From Pseudoalteromonas haloplanktis ATCC 14393 (GTDB lineage: Bacteria > Pseudomonadota > Gammaproteobacteria > Enterobacterales > Alteromonadaceae): a stretch of DNA of 64,000 nucleotides. Of the stretch, positions 1-6,856 are shown piece after piece. Each line of letters opens with the position of its first letter. Position 1 is the stretch's first letter. The position numbers and the translations under genes are program-made. A model generated the notes under the pieces. The model was not told where the DNA came from and searched no databases. It saw only the letters and a program-made list of their open reading frames with translations. The stretch lies in NCBI RefSeq assembly GCF_000238355.1, contig NZ_AHCA01000006.1:1-64000 (forward strand). Reading direction: 5' to 3'.

Positions 1-15
1 CTACAAAATGATAAA

Positions 16-525
16 TCAGGTGATCAAAGCTGATGAGAATCGGTGATCAAAGTCATGAGAATACGCACTCAGCGCTTTAGCGTCTCGGTTTAGATCGATG
101 CCTTGCGCGTTAAAACGCGTTTGCAGTTGTGCTCCGTCAGGGTTAATCATTGGAATGACCATTAATGATAATTTGTTTTGCCAGCTTTTTCGCCACGTCT
201 TATTTTCATCGTCGATTACATAGCTAAGAAAATCCATCAATGCCGCACTTGCTGTATTTTCATCCCCATGCATTTGGCTCCACAGCATTACTTTAATTGG
301 CCCTGAACCAATATAGAAGGCATCAATTGGCTGACCTAAAAATGATTGCCCCAGGTTTTTTCGGGTAATTGCGCTATGAGTTACCAGAGAGTCAAGTACA
401 GGAGCAAGATCTGTGGGTTTAATAGCAGGCTTATTCAGCCCTTCAACTTTATGAGTTGCAATAGGTGTAGCAGTTAAAATAAATGAGCAAGTAAGTAAGT
501 ATAGTAGTATGGCATTGCGAATCAT
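16..525 (-). pseudogene. Truncated M14 zinc carboxypeptidase
   Basis: This is the N-terminal part of an exported M14 metallocarboxypeptidase, an enzyme that removes C-terminal residues or trims peptidoglycan peptides. A signal peptide (about residues 1-22) is followed by the zinc motif HGDE near residue 86 and the M14 signature DLNRD near residue 145. The frame then stops at 169 aa, whereas the family normally needs well over 300 aa, including the second zinc His and the catalytic Glu. The last 14 codons come from a near-tandem 22-23 nt repeat (about positions 17-60). I infer a truncated or frameshifted gene. The remainder could lie outside the window in another frame. Confidence 0.6.
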
Positions 526-540
526 ATCAATATCCTAATA

Positions 541-848
541 TTCTTATTTTTAATTTCAATAGGAATATTATATCTAAACATTCACATAAAAAAATATTTA
601 AACTATAGCTGCAATCATTTTATTAAAACGTGAGAGTTACTTTAATTTATATGTAATTAATTGTTTATTATCAAAAATAAAACAATTAAAGGTTGTTTTA
701 TTTAACATTTAGGTAAACTTTTAGGTCGAAATATAGACTAAAGTATATGGGTTAATTTTTTTCATCTATCGGATTTATTTTTATCAGTTGTCAGCCTTGA
801 GCTATTACACTAAATTTAGTTTCAAGGAAGCGAAGAGCCGCTAACAAA
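541..848. other. AT-rich intergenic region, no gene seen
   Basis: This is a very AT-rich stretch between the truncated peptidase gene and the repeat array. I see no ORF. Around 798-828 an imperfect hairpin (CCTTGA paired with TCAAGG around ACTAAATTTAGT) resembles the arms of the array's terminator stems, so it may be a decayed array unit. Confidence 0.4.
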
Positions 849-867
849 GAATCTTTATAATTGTGTG

Positions 868-929
868 TGAAGATGTTGTCAAAGGCGGTTCAAGTTTAGT
901 GGTGACTAAGCTTGAGCTGTTTTTATTTT
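868..929 (+). ncRNA. Predicted tandem small RNA, copy 1
   Basis: TATAAT lies at 856-861, with transcription expected to start about 7 nt later. The predicted ~60-nt RNA has the invariant single-stranded segment GUGUGAAGAUGUUGUCAAA. It then folds a stem of up to 15 bp (886-900 with 905-919, loop GGUG) and ends in TTTTTATTTT. The ends are inferred from sequence only. This is the only copy without the full upstream TTGAAC hexamer, so its -35 region differs. Confidence 0.7.
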
Positions 930-1019
930 ACTGCCACGCAATTAAATGAACATAGCGTTCATTAGCAAATTTACAATGTGTATTGAACTGCACTAGAACC
1001 GAATCTTTATAATTGTGTG

Positions 1020-1084
1020 TGAAGATGTTGTCAAAAAGACGACTCAAGTTAGGGATTAACTTGGCTTGAGTTGCTTTTTATTTT
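1020..1084 (+). ncRNA. Predicted tandem small RNA, copy 2 (divergent stem)
   Basis: TTGAAC lies at 983-988 and TATAAT at 1008-1013. The 5' segment is identical to the other copies, but the stem is rewritten: CGACUCAAG pairs with CUUGAGUUG, and an inner CAAGUUA can alternatively pair with UAACUUG. Nearly every substitution keeps pairing, and the U-tract is intact. This copy may be a functional variant with an altered hairpin. Confidence 0.7.
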
Positions 1085-1174
1085 ACTGCCACGCAATTAA
1101 AGGAACATCGAGTTTATTAGAAAATTTACAATGTGTATTGAACTGCACTAGAACCGAATCTTTATAATTGTGTG

Positions 1175-1236
1175 TGAAGATGTTGTCAAAGGCGGTTCAA
1201 GTTTAGTGATTACTAAGCTTGAGCTGTTTTTATTTT
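1175..1236 (+). ncRNA. Predicted tandem small RNA, copy 3
   Basis: TTGAAC is at 1138-1143 and TATAAT at 1163-1168, 19 bp apart. The RNA matches copy 1 except in the loop (GAUU instead of GGUG). The terminator hairpin TCAAGTTTAGT/ACTAAGCTTGA is followed by TTTTTATTTT. Confidence 0.75.
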
Positions 1237-1326
1237 ACTGCCACGCAATTAAATGAACATAGTGTTCATTAGCAAATTTACAATGGGTATTGAACTGCAC
1301 TGGAACCGAATCTTTATAATTGTGTG

Positions 1327-1388
1327 TGAAGATGTTGTCAAAGGCGGTTCAAGTTTAGTGATTACTAAGCTTGAGCTGTTTTTATTTT
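1327..1388 (+). ncRNA. Predicted tandem small RNA, copy 4
   Basis: TTGAAC is at 1290-1295 and TATAAT at 1315-1320. The predicted transcript is identical to copy 3 through hairpin and U-tract, while the spacers around it differ at several positions. The transcribed part is therefore better conserved than its flanks. Confidence 0.75.
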
Positions 1389-1478
1389 ACTGCCACGCAA
1401 TTAAATGAACTTATCGTTCAGTAGCGAATCTACACTATATACTGAAGAATATTAGAACCGAATCTTTATAATTGTGTG

Positions 1479-1540
1479 TGAAGATGTTGTCAAAAGTAGT
1501 TCAAGCTTGGTGGTTACTAAGTTTGAGCTGTTTTTATTTT
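1479..1540 (+). ncRNA. Predicted tandem small RNA, copy 5
   Basis: TATAAT is at 1467-1472; the -35 equivalent has drifted to CTGAAG (1442-1447). The stem carries paired or wobble-compatible changes relative to copy 1: U-G becomes C-G, G-C becomes G-U, A-U becomes G-U, and in the lower stem G-U becomes A-U. Pairing is preserved throughout, which supports an RNA structure. Confidence 0.7.
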
Positions 1541-1628
1541 TAGCCACGCAATTAGATGAACATAGCGTTCATTAGCAAATTTACAAGGTGTATGAACTAC
1601 ACCAAAACCGAATCTTTATAATTGTGTG

Positions 1629-1690
1629 TGAAGATGTTGTCAAAAGTAGTTCAAGTTTAGTGGTTACTAAGCTTGAGCTGTTTTTATTTT
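1629..1690 (+). ncRNA. Predicted tandem small RNA, copy 6
   Basis: TATAAT is at 1617-1622 with ATGAAC at 1592-1597. The linker is GUAGUU as in copy 5, and the upper stem is as in copy 1. After the U-tract the repeat ends abruptly at about 1692, without the GCCACGCAATT spacer, so this is the downstream edge of the array. Confidence 0.7.
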
Positions 1691-1719
1691 CAGCCCATTT
1701 ATAATTAGCATTCCATTCA

Positions 1720-1742
1720 AAGCGCCAGTTTGGCGCTTTTTT
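1720..1742 (+). terminator. Rho-independent terminator closing the array
   Basis: AAGCGCCA, loop GTT, TGGCGCTTTTTT. The T-tract is on the plus strand, so the hairpin stops transcription leaving the array before it reaches the convergent PaiB gene. A TTTATAAT lies 21 bp upstream (about 1698-1705), so this may be a degenerate seventh cassette. Confidence 0.75.
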
Positions 1743-1756
1743 GTAACTGTAATTTT

Positions 1757-2362
1757 TTAACTATCAAATAGCTGCGCAATACTTTCTTTCCCGTGTTTTA
1801 TTAAGTTATCTTTTATGACTTTTCTTATCGTTGCAGGTTTATTCTGACTAAGTTTAAAATTGCCACGCCAGTGACATGGGATAAATTCAATAAAACTCAG
1901 TTGTTGGTACATTGCATGGCGATGCTGTACGGGTACCTCATCTAGTTGCCATTTAGTTGTATCAGGTTTGCTAAAATGCAGCTCAAAGTGATCCGTTAGC
2001 CGTTGCATGATTTGCTCTTTTTTATCTGTATTTGTTATGAGCCGCACATGAGCGGTTATATACACACTCGAATAAAGCCAGCTGGGCAAAGTTTTGTTTT
2101 GCGAATAAGAGGGTGATAAATAACAATCCTCGCCACTAAATAGTAAATTCACAGATTGACCATCGAGTAACGATAGTGGATTGTATTTAGCAACATGGCC
2201 GATAAAAACTTTTTGCTCTAAGTCATATAATAACGGCACGCGGCAAATATCATTAAGCTGGCTTTGAGAATTTGGCATTAAAATAGTTGCCAGTGGATAA
2301 CTATTTACTAACTGCTGTAATTGCTTACCATCATGTTGTTGAAAATGCTCTGCTGGGTACAT
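1757..2362 (-). CDS. PaiB-family FMN-binding protein
   Basis: This is a PaiB-type protein of the FMN-binding split-barrel superfamily. The prototype, Bacillus PaiB, works with the acetyltransferase PaiA as a negative regulator. The N-terminal signature MYxPxHF is seen as MYPAEHF, and I place the start there (201 aa). That ATG overlaps the stop of the upstream acetyltransferase gene as TAATG, which indicates translational coupling. The pairing of a GNAT gene with a PaiB gene mirrors the paiAB operon. A redox or FMN-related role is inferred, and the natural substrate is unknown. Confidence 0.8.
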   Translation of the reverse strand: MYPAEHFQQHDGKQLQQLVNSYPLATILMPNSQSQLNDICRVPLLYDLEQKVFIGHVAKYNPLSLLDGQSVNLLFSGEDCYLSPSYSQNKTLPSWLYSSVYITAHVRLITNTDKKEQIMQRLTDHFELHFSKPDTTKWQLDEVPVQHRHAMYQQLSFIEFIPCHWRGNFKLSQNKPATIRKVIKDNLIKHGKESIAQLFDS

Positions 2363-2937
2363 TATAGTTTTCCTTCTAGCTGCGACTTTATTGCTGGCCA
2401 TTGCTCATCAATAATACTGAACCTAGCGGTATTTCGGGATGAGCCATCAGCGAGTAATCTGTCTTTATAGCTAATCCCCTCAAATCTTGCGCCAAGACGG
2501 GTAATAGCATTACGAGATTTAGTGTTTTTTTCATGGGTATTAAAGGTGATCCGTACCAGCCCTAATTCATCGAACGCGTAACACAGTAACAAATATTTAG
2601 CGTGTGTATTTACAAAGCTGCGCTGCCAAGCTGTGCCGATAAAAGTGTGGCCAATCTCAGCAGTTAAATGCTGTTTATTTAAAGCAAATAGTCGAGTCGT
2701 GCCTAGCACTTGCTGTGTTGCTTTATCAATAATGGCGTATACCACTTGCTGTTGAGCGTGAAATTGTGCGGTATTGGTAAACCATTCAGTGAGCATGGTT
2801 CGGGTTTGCGTGTAATTCATCAATACCCAACGCCATACTTGCGGATCTTGTCCTGCTTGATATAAACCTTCAAGATGGTTGGCAGATAAGGGCACTAGCG
2901 ATAATCGCTCTGTACACAGGCTTTGTTTGCTAAACAT
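2362..2937 (-). CDS. GNAT-family N-acetyltransferase (RimJ/RimL type)
   Basis: At 191 aa this matches the Acetyltransf_3/RimJ-RimL fold: N-terminal TERLSLVPL, a central substrate-binding region, and the acetyl-CoA segment followed by the typical NxxSRNAITRLGARFEG helix (about residues 140-158). It is the first gene of a two-gene operon with the PaiB gene and is divergent from a MocR regulator 118 bp away. The substrate could be a polyamine, a protein N-terminus or an antibiotic; nothing in the sequence decides. Regulation by the neighbouring MocR protein is likely from the gene layout. Confidence 0.8.
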   Translation of the reverse strand: MFSKQSLCTERLSLVPLSANHLEGLYQAGQDPQVWRWVLMNYTQTRTMLTEWFTNTAQFHAQQQVVYAIIDKATQQVLGTTRLFALNKQHLTAEIGHTFIGTAWQRSFVNTHAKYLLLCYAFDELGLVRITFNTHEKNTKSRNAITRLGARFEGISYKDRLLADGSSRNTARFSIIDEQWPAIKSQLEGKL

Positions 2938-2983
2938 AACATTCCTTGGATTTTAATTGGTTATTGCTTACTGTTAAGGTACG

Positions 2984-3036
2984 CTGGTTTGGTAAGTAAT
3001 AAACAACCAGTTTTAGCTTTTCAACTAGACCAGTTT
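2984..3036. promoter_or_regulatory. Candidate MocR operator repeats in divergent promoter region
   Basis: Three copies of the same motif lie in the shared intergenic region. ACCAGTTT occurs at 3006-3013 and 3029-3036 (direct repeats 23 bp apart, about two helical turns). The reverse-oriented CTGGTTT lies at 2984-2990. MocR/PdxR regulators typically bind such direct repeats upstream of a divergent target. The assignment to the adjacent regulator is inference. Confidence 0.5.
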
Positions 3037-3055
3037 GACATTTTGTGGAGCAATG

Positions 3056-4516
3056 ATGCAGCCTTTAGCCATTGAGTTTGATGATTTAGAGCCAGCCAAG
3101 TATTTGCAACTGGCCAACGCGATACGCAGTGCAGTCATGCACGGTAAGCTTGCCCCGGGAGTTAAACTCAGTTCAGCACGAAGCATGGCACATACTTATC
3201 GGTTAAATCGGCATACGGTAATGAATGCATTGCAATTATTAGTCGCTGAAGGCTGGCTTGAATCCCACGAGCGCTCAGGTTATCGAGTTACCAAATCATT
3301 GCCCATTGAAAGTAGTATCAACACATCGAATACTCCAATACTAAAAGCAAACCCCTATCAATTTGCCAAAACCTTGGCCGTGCCTGCTGCTGGCATAGAT
3401 TTAACCGCGTATAAATATAACTTTGCCGGTGGCTTGCCTGATCTTGCCAGTTTCCCACATAAAGAGTTTAAACGCGCAATCAGTTATGTGTGTAATCACC
3501 TAGACGTTAACCAGCTGCATTATGGGCAGATCAGTGGTAACGAGCAGCTAAAAGCGCATATTTGTGATTATTTATACAAAGCGCGTAATTTAAACGCAAA
3601 CGATGTATTGGTTTGCAATGGCTCGCAAGAAGCACTGTTTTTAATCGCAAAAGCGTTTATAACAAACGGTGATTTTGTTGCTGTAGAAACTCTCGGTTAT
3701 CCGCCTGCAAGGCACGCATTTGCAGCCTGTGGCGCACAGCTGATTGATATAAAACAAGACAATGAAGGCTTATGTGTTGATGATTTAAAAGCTCAGCTGC
3801 AGCGTTATCCAATTAAATTGTTGTACTTAACGCCGCTGCACCAATACCCAACTACCGTGACTTTATCACCCACGCGACGCTTACAAATTTATCAGCTGTG
3901 TTATGCCCACAATGTGATGATCATCGAGGATGATTACGACCACGAATTTCATTATCGCTGTCATCCATTACAACCGATGGCCGCCGATGACCCCGCAGGC
4001 ATTGTGATTTATGTATCGACGTTTTCAAAGATTATGTTTTCAGCCGCACGCATAGGTTATATTTGTGCAGCACCTGAAGTATTAGCGCAATTAACCGCGT
4101 GGAAGCAGCTGATGAATCATAAGAACGATGTAGTCATGCAATTAGCTGTCGCACATTGGATGAAAGAAGGCGGCTTTGAACGCCATTTAAAGCGCATGAC
4201 CAAGTTGTATAAACAGCGCTATGAAGCGATGGATAGCTATTTAACAGCGTTACAAGCAAAAGGGCTTCCCATAGACTACATAAAGCCCGACGGTGGTATG
4301 GCAATGTGGGTGAACTTGAATGAAGACACGCGCCATTTAAAAGCGCAGTTAGCAAAGCAAGGTATATATTTACAGACCGAAGTCGAATTTTACTATGCCA
4401 ACTCTGTACGTAGTTTAAAGCCTGTAAACTATAGCTATATCCGGCTTGGTTTTGCCGGCCAATCGAGCGAGGAAATGCAGCAAGGTCTAGATATGGTTTT
4501 CAAGCAAGTTTATTAA
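3056..4516 (+). CDS. MocR-family regulator (GntR HTH fused to aminotransferase domain)
   Basis: The N-terminal GntR winged helix (about residues 5-75, with LSSARSMA and the recognition region NRHTVMNALQLL) is joined to a class-I aminotransferase fold. Visible features are NGSQEAL, the YLTPLHQYPT segment, IIEDDYDHEFHY and a probable PLP lysine in STFSKIMFSAARIGY. Such proteins bind PLP or a PLP adduct as a sensory ligand. I chose ATG 3056 because GGAG sits 5 nt upstream; an in-frame TTG at 3035 and an ATG at 3053 are less well placed. It probably controls the divergent GNAT-PaiB operon. Confidence 0.88.
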   Translation: MQPLAIEFDDLEPAKYLQLANAIRSAVMHGKLAPGVKLSSARSMAHTYRLNRHTVMNALQLLVAEGWLESHERSGYRVTKSLPIESSINTSNTPILKANPYQFAKTLAVPAAGIDLTAYKYNFAGGLPDLASFPHKEFKRAISYVCNHLDVNQLHYGQISGNEQLKAHICDYLYKARNLNANDVLVCNGSQEALFLIAKAFITNGDFVAVETLGYPPARHAFAACGAQLIDIKQDNEGLCVDDLKAQLQRYPIKLLYLTPLHQYPTTVTLSPTRRLQIYQLCYAHNVMIIEDDYDHEFHYRCHPLQPMAADDPAGIVIYVSTFSKIMFSAARIGYICAAPEVLAQLTAWKQLMNHKNDVVMQLAVAHWMKEGGFERHLKRMTKLYKQRYEAMDSYLTALQAKGLPIDYIKPDGGMAMWVNLNEDTRHLKAQLAKQGIYLQTEVEFYYANSVRSLKPVNYSYIRLGFAGQSSEEMQQGLDMVFKQVY

Positions 4517-4535
4517 ATCTACTTTTTGATTAAAG

Positions 4536-5192
4536 TTACTGATAGCTTTCACTATCAAAATAAAGCGGCTTTAAGGTGCCGCAATTGACAAATTTATAGG
4601 TGAGCTCCCCAACACTCGGAACGAGATTGCTAGTGCGGAGTTTTTGCAAACAGGCACTGGTCAGATCGACATAAATAAGATGGTTATAACTCGGCGCTTT
4701 TGTGATTTGATGGATATAAATTCGTTCATTTTCATTGAGCGTGATCATCGCATATTGCTGCCATTTTGATGCTGGGCTTAAGTCATGAAGCTCACGTGCG
4801 TAAAGTAATTTATTGAAAACAATTGTTCTATTTTCATAAATTAAACTACCGCCATTTCTATAATCGCCCTCGTACACGTCGGCTGTGATTGTTAGTTCTT
4901 CGCCACGCATTAAACGTTGAATATTAAAAGGCTGGGGCTTGATAGTTACCAGCTCAGCACCTCTGACTACATTTAAAAATGCCACATCAGGGTTTTCAAT
5001 CTTATAAACCAACTGCACATCGTGAGGTAGCTTATAGGTAGGTAAATTCGCAGCAAAAATACGTGGTCCCTGATTAACGAGAACCAATGGATGCTCAGCT
5101 TGGTAAGCTGGGTTGATAGGGGGAAGTTCTTGTTCTTCAGCAATTACAAAACAGCTTACAGATACTAACAATAAGGTAAGTAGTCGTCGCAT
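4536..5192 (-). CDS. Exported protein of unknown function (218 aa)
   Basis: A cleavable signal peptide (MRRLLTLLLVSVSCFVIAEE, cleavage near residue 18) leads a mature protein rich in beta-strand sequence. Two cysteines near the C-terminus (SACLQKL and FVNCGTL) could form a periplasmic disulfide. I recognise no domain. The gene is convergent with the MocR gene (19 bp apart) and stands alone. A periplasmic location is inferred. Confidence 0.6.
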   Translation of the reverse strand: MRRLLTLLLVSVSCFVIAEEQELPPINPAYQAEHPLVLVNQGPRIFAANLPTYKLPHDVQLVYKIENPDVAFLNVVRGAELVTIKPQPFNIQRLMRGEELTITADVYEGDYRNGGSLIYENRTIVFNKLLYARELHDLSPASKWQQYAMITLNENERIYIHQITKAPSYNHLIYVDLTSACLQKLRTSNLVPSVGELTYKFVNCGTLKPLYFDSESYQ

Positions 5193-5279
5193 ATAAATTT
5201 TAATCTCAATTGTTGATTCATTTTTGCATTCAAGTACTAAGTGTAGTCAAAAATAGCGCTTTAGCCGTTTATAGTGTGT

Positions 5280-6188
5280 TTAAAAACGCGCAGCTTGCTC
5301 TACGACTATGGCGTGGCGTTTGGCAAGGCGCAAGTGATCTCGGTCGTAACCTCCACCAATCACGGTTGCCACAGCTGTATTGCTTTCATGGCAGCGTTTA
5401 AGAACCAGGTGATCACGTTTTTCAATGCCTTGCCAGCTAATATCAAGTTTGCCTAGGCCATCTTGCTGCCAAATATCGACCCCCGCATCATAAAGTACTA
5501 GATCAGGGTTGAGTTCTTTGAGTAGAAAACTCAAGGTATCATCAACAATCCCCAAATATTCATCGTCTTGCATATTATTGGCTAAACCAATGTCGAGATC
5601 GCTAGCTGATTTACGAAATGGAAAATTCTTTTCACAATGAATCGAGCAAGTATAGGCATACGGTTGGTGGGCAAGCATTGCCGCAGTGCCATCACCTTGG
5701 TGTACGTCTAAGTCAAAAATTAATACGTTAGTGACTTCGCCTGATTGAATAAGGGTTTGCGCTGTAAAGGCTAAATCGTTGACCATGCAATACCCTGAGC
5801 CAAAGTCGGTGTGGGCATGGTGAGTGCCGCCTGCTAAATGACAGGCAATACCATGTTTAAGTGCTAAACGTGCAGTTTGCAGCGTACCTTGTGGCGCGGT
5901 AAAGGTGCGTGCCATTAATTGTTTTGACCAAGGCAGGCCAATACGTCGCATGGCTTTGTCGTCTAACTGGTTATACCATAAGTCTTGAATGTAATTATCA
6001 CAATGTACTAATTCAAGGGGATCTGGGCTGCCAAGTTTGGGGGTAAAAAGGTTGTCATTTACTAAACCAAGGGCTTTCACTTGCTGGTATAAATTAGCAA
6101 ACTTACTCATTACAAACCGATGCTTAGGATCAAAGTTAAACGAATAGTTGGGATGGTAAACCAGTGGTAGGTGTGGATTCAGTGCCAT
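5280..6188 (-). CDS. Histone deacetylase / AcuC-AphA superfamily hydrolase
   Basis: This 302-aa protein has the arginase-deacetylase fold used by histone deacetylases, acetoin-utilisation AcuC and acetylpolyamine amidohydrolases. The active-site motifs are present: tandem histidines in GGTHHAH (120-126), zinc ligands in DLDVHQGDG (159-167), and a third zinc aspartate in DAGVD (234-238). Bacterial members hydrolyse acetyl-lysine or acetylated amines, and the substrate here cannot be told from sequence. It is a single cytoplasmic gene with no obvious operon partner. Confidence 0.88.
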   Translation of the reverse strand: MALNPHLPLVYHPNYSFNFDPKHRFVMSKFANLYQQVKALGLVNDNLFTPKLGSPDPLELVHCDNYIQDLWYNQLDDKAMRRIGLPWSKQLMARTFTAPQGTLQTARLALKHGIACHLAGGTHHAHTDFGSGYCMVNDLAFTAQTLIQSGEVTNVLIFDLDVHQGDGTAAMLAHQPYAYTCSIHCEKNFPFRKSASDLDIGLANNMQDDEYLGIVDDTLSFLLKELNPDLVLYDAGVDIWQQDGLGKLDISWQGIEKRDHLVLKRCHESNTAVATVIGGGYDRDHLRLAKRHAIVVEQAARF

Positions 6189-6258
6189 AATGACATTATT
6201 TTGTAAATTTGGGTCTAGGGTAACCTACTGAACAACTGCAATCCAGTGGCTTACAAGC

Positions 6259-6615
6259 TTAGTGGATCAAACTTTCAAGTTCACGATGGAGTAATTCATC
6301 ATCTGCAAGGTTTAACTCAATTAAGCGTTTTAAGTGAGTGATACTATCAATATCAATATGAGTGCATTTTAAACCAACATGTTGCTGCTTGATATGGCAA
6401 ATAGTGACTGTCATCGCGATGATGATATCACTTTGCGGGAGTTTAAAAGCCAAAATGGCAGTACTATTTATTGCAAAATCAAATTCATCATCACGGCTAA
6501 CTAATGCACCATTTAATGAGATATCAAGCAATTGGCAAGGATAACTATGGGTATTATTGGTCAAATGCGCAGGGGTTGAAAATAAAATGCGCGTGTAATG
6601 TCGACGGTTTTCCAT
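6259..6615 (-). CDS. PilZ-domain protein (c-di-GMP effector)
   Basis: This small single-domain PilZ protein has 118 aa from the chosen start. The c-di-GMP binding motifs are both present: RRHYTR at the N-terminus (RxxxR) and the DxSxxG motif in LLDISLNGALV. The start is the ATG of MENRRHYTR, preceded by AAGGAG at 5 nt; the frame is open for 23 more codons upstream but without a better ribosome site. It probably senses c-di-GMP made by cyclases such as the GGDEF protein at 18.2 kb. Its output partner is unknown. Confidence 0.85.
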   Translation of the reverse strand: MENRRHYTRILFSTPAHLTNNTHSYPCQLLDISLNGALVSRDDEFDFAINSTAILAFKLPQSDIIIAMTVTICHIKQQHVGLKCTHIDIDSITHLKRLIELNLADDELLHRELESLIH

Positions 6616-6796
6616 AGTGACTCCTTTTAGTTGCAGTAGCTTAAGTATAGTGTGTTTTTTACTCGCTTGTAGCAGCTTCAGCAACGAAACTTATACTGCT
6701 TTGGGGGTAAAATGACTGTGAATACGTATTTCATCGTCATTATTTTTACTATTAAGATACTTAACTAGAAATGACTAAGCGTATATTTCTTTCAAA

Positions 6797-6826
6797 AATA
6801 AAAAGCCCCACATAAATGCAGGGCTT
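6797..6826 (-). terminator. Rho-independent terminator after ettA
   Basis: On the minus strand AAGCCC and GGGCTT form a stem around TGCATTTATGTG, followed by a TTTTTATTTTT tract. It lies about 30 bp beyond the ettA stop codon. Confidence 0.75.
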
Positions 6827-6856
6827 GAAAGGTGGATACAGTCTAGAAGCTAGAGC

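Larger units (their letters stand above)
849..1690 (+). repeat. Six-unit tandem array (about 152-bp period) of sRNA-like cassettes
   Basis: Six head-to-tail units begin at 849, 1001, 1156, 1308, 1460 and 1610 (periods 152, 155, 152, 152 and 150). Each unit holds a 35-nt invariant block containing TATAAT, a variable linker, an inverted repeat with a T-tract, and a spacer starting GCCACGCAATTA. The spacer carries a dyad TGAAC-n5-GTTCA. Five of the six have a TTGAAC-like hexamer 19 bp before TATAAT. There is no long ORF on either strand. Differences between units fall mostly in paired positions or loops, which fits selection on RNA structure rather than on protein or on simple DNA repeats. Confidence 0.85.

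Noticed and set aside
873..929. A short ORF MLSK... beginning inside each array transcript
   Set aside because: Only the first four codons are conserved because they lie in the invariant RNA segment. Length and C-terminus differ in every copy, and there is no spaced ribosome site.
849..1690. CRISPR array
   Set aside because: Repeat units are about 152 bp with promoters and terminators, spacers are near-identical to each other, and there are no cas genes.
5210..5456. Two 60-63 codon plus-strand ORFs at the end of the deacetylase-like gene
   Set aside because: They are shadows of the minus-strand gene, with no independent coding signal.
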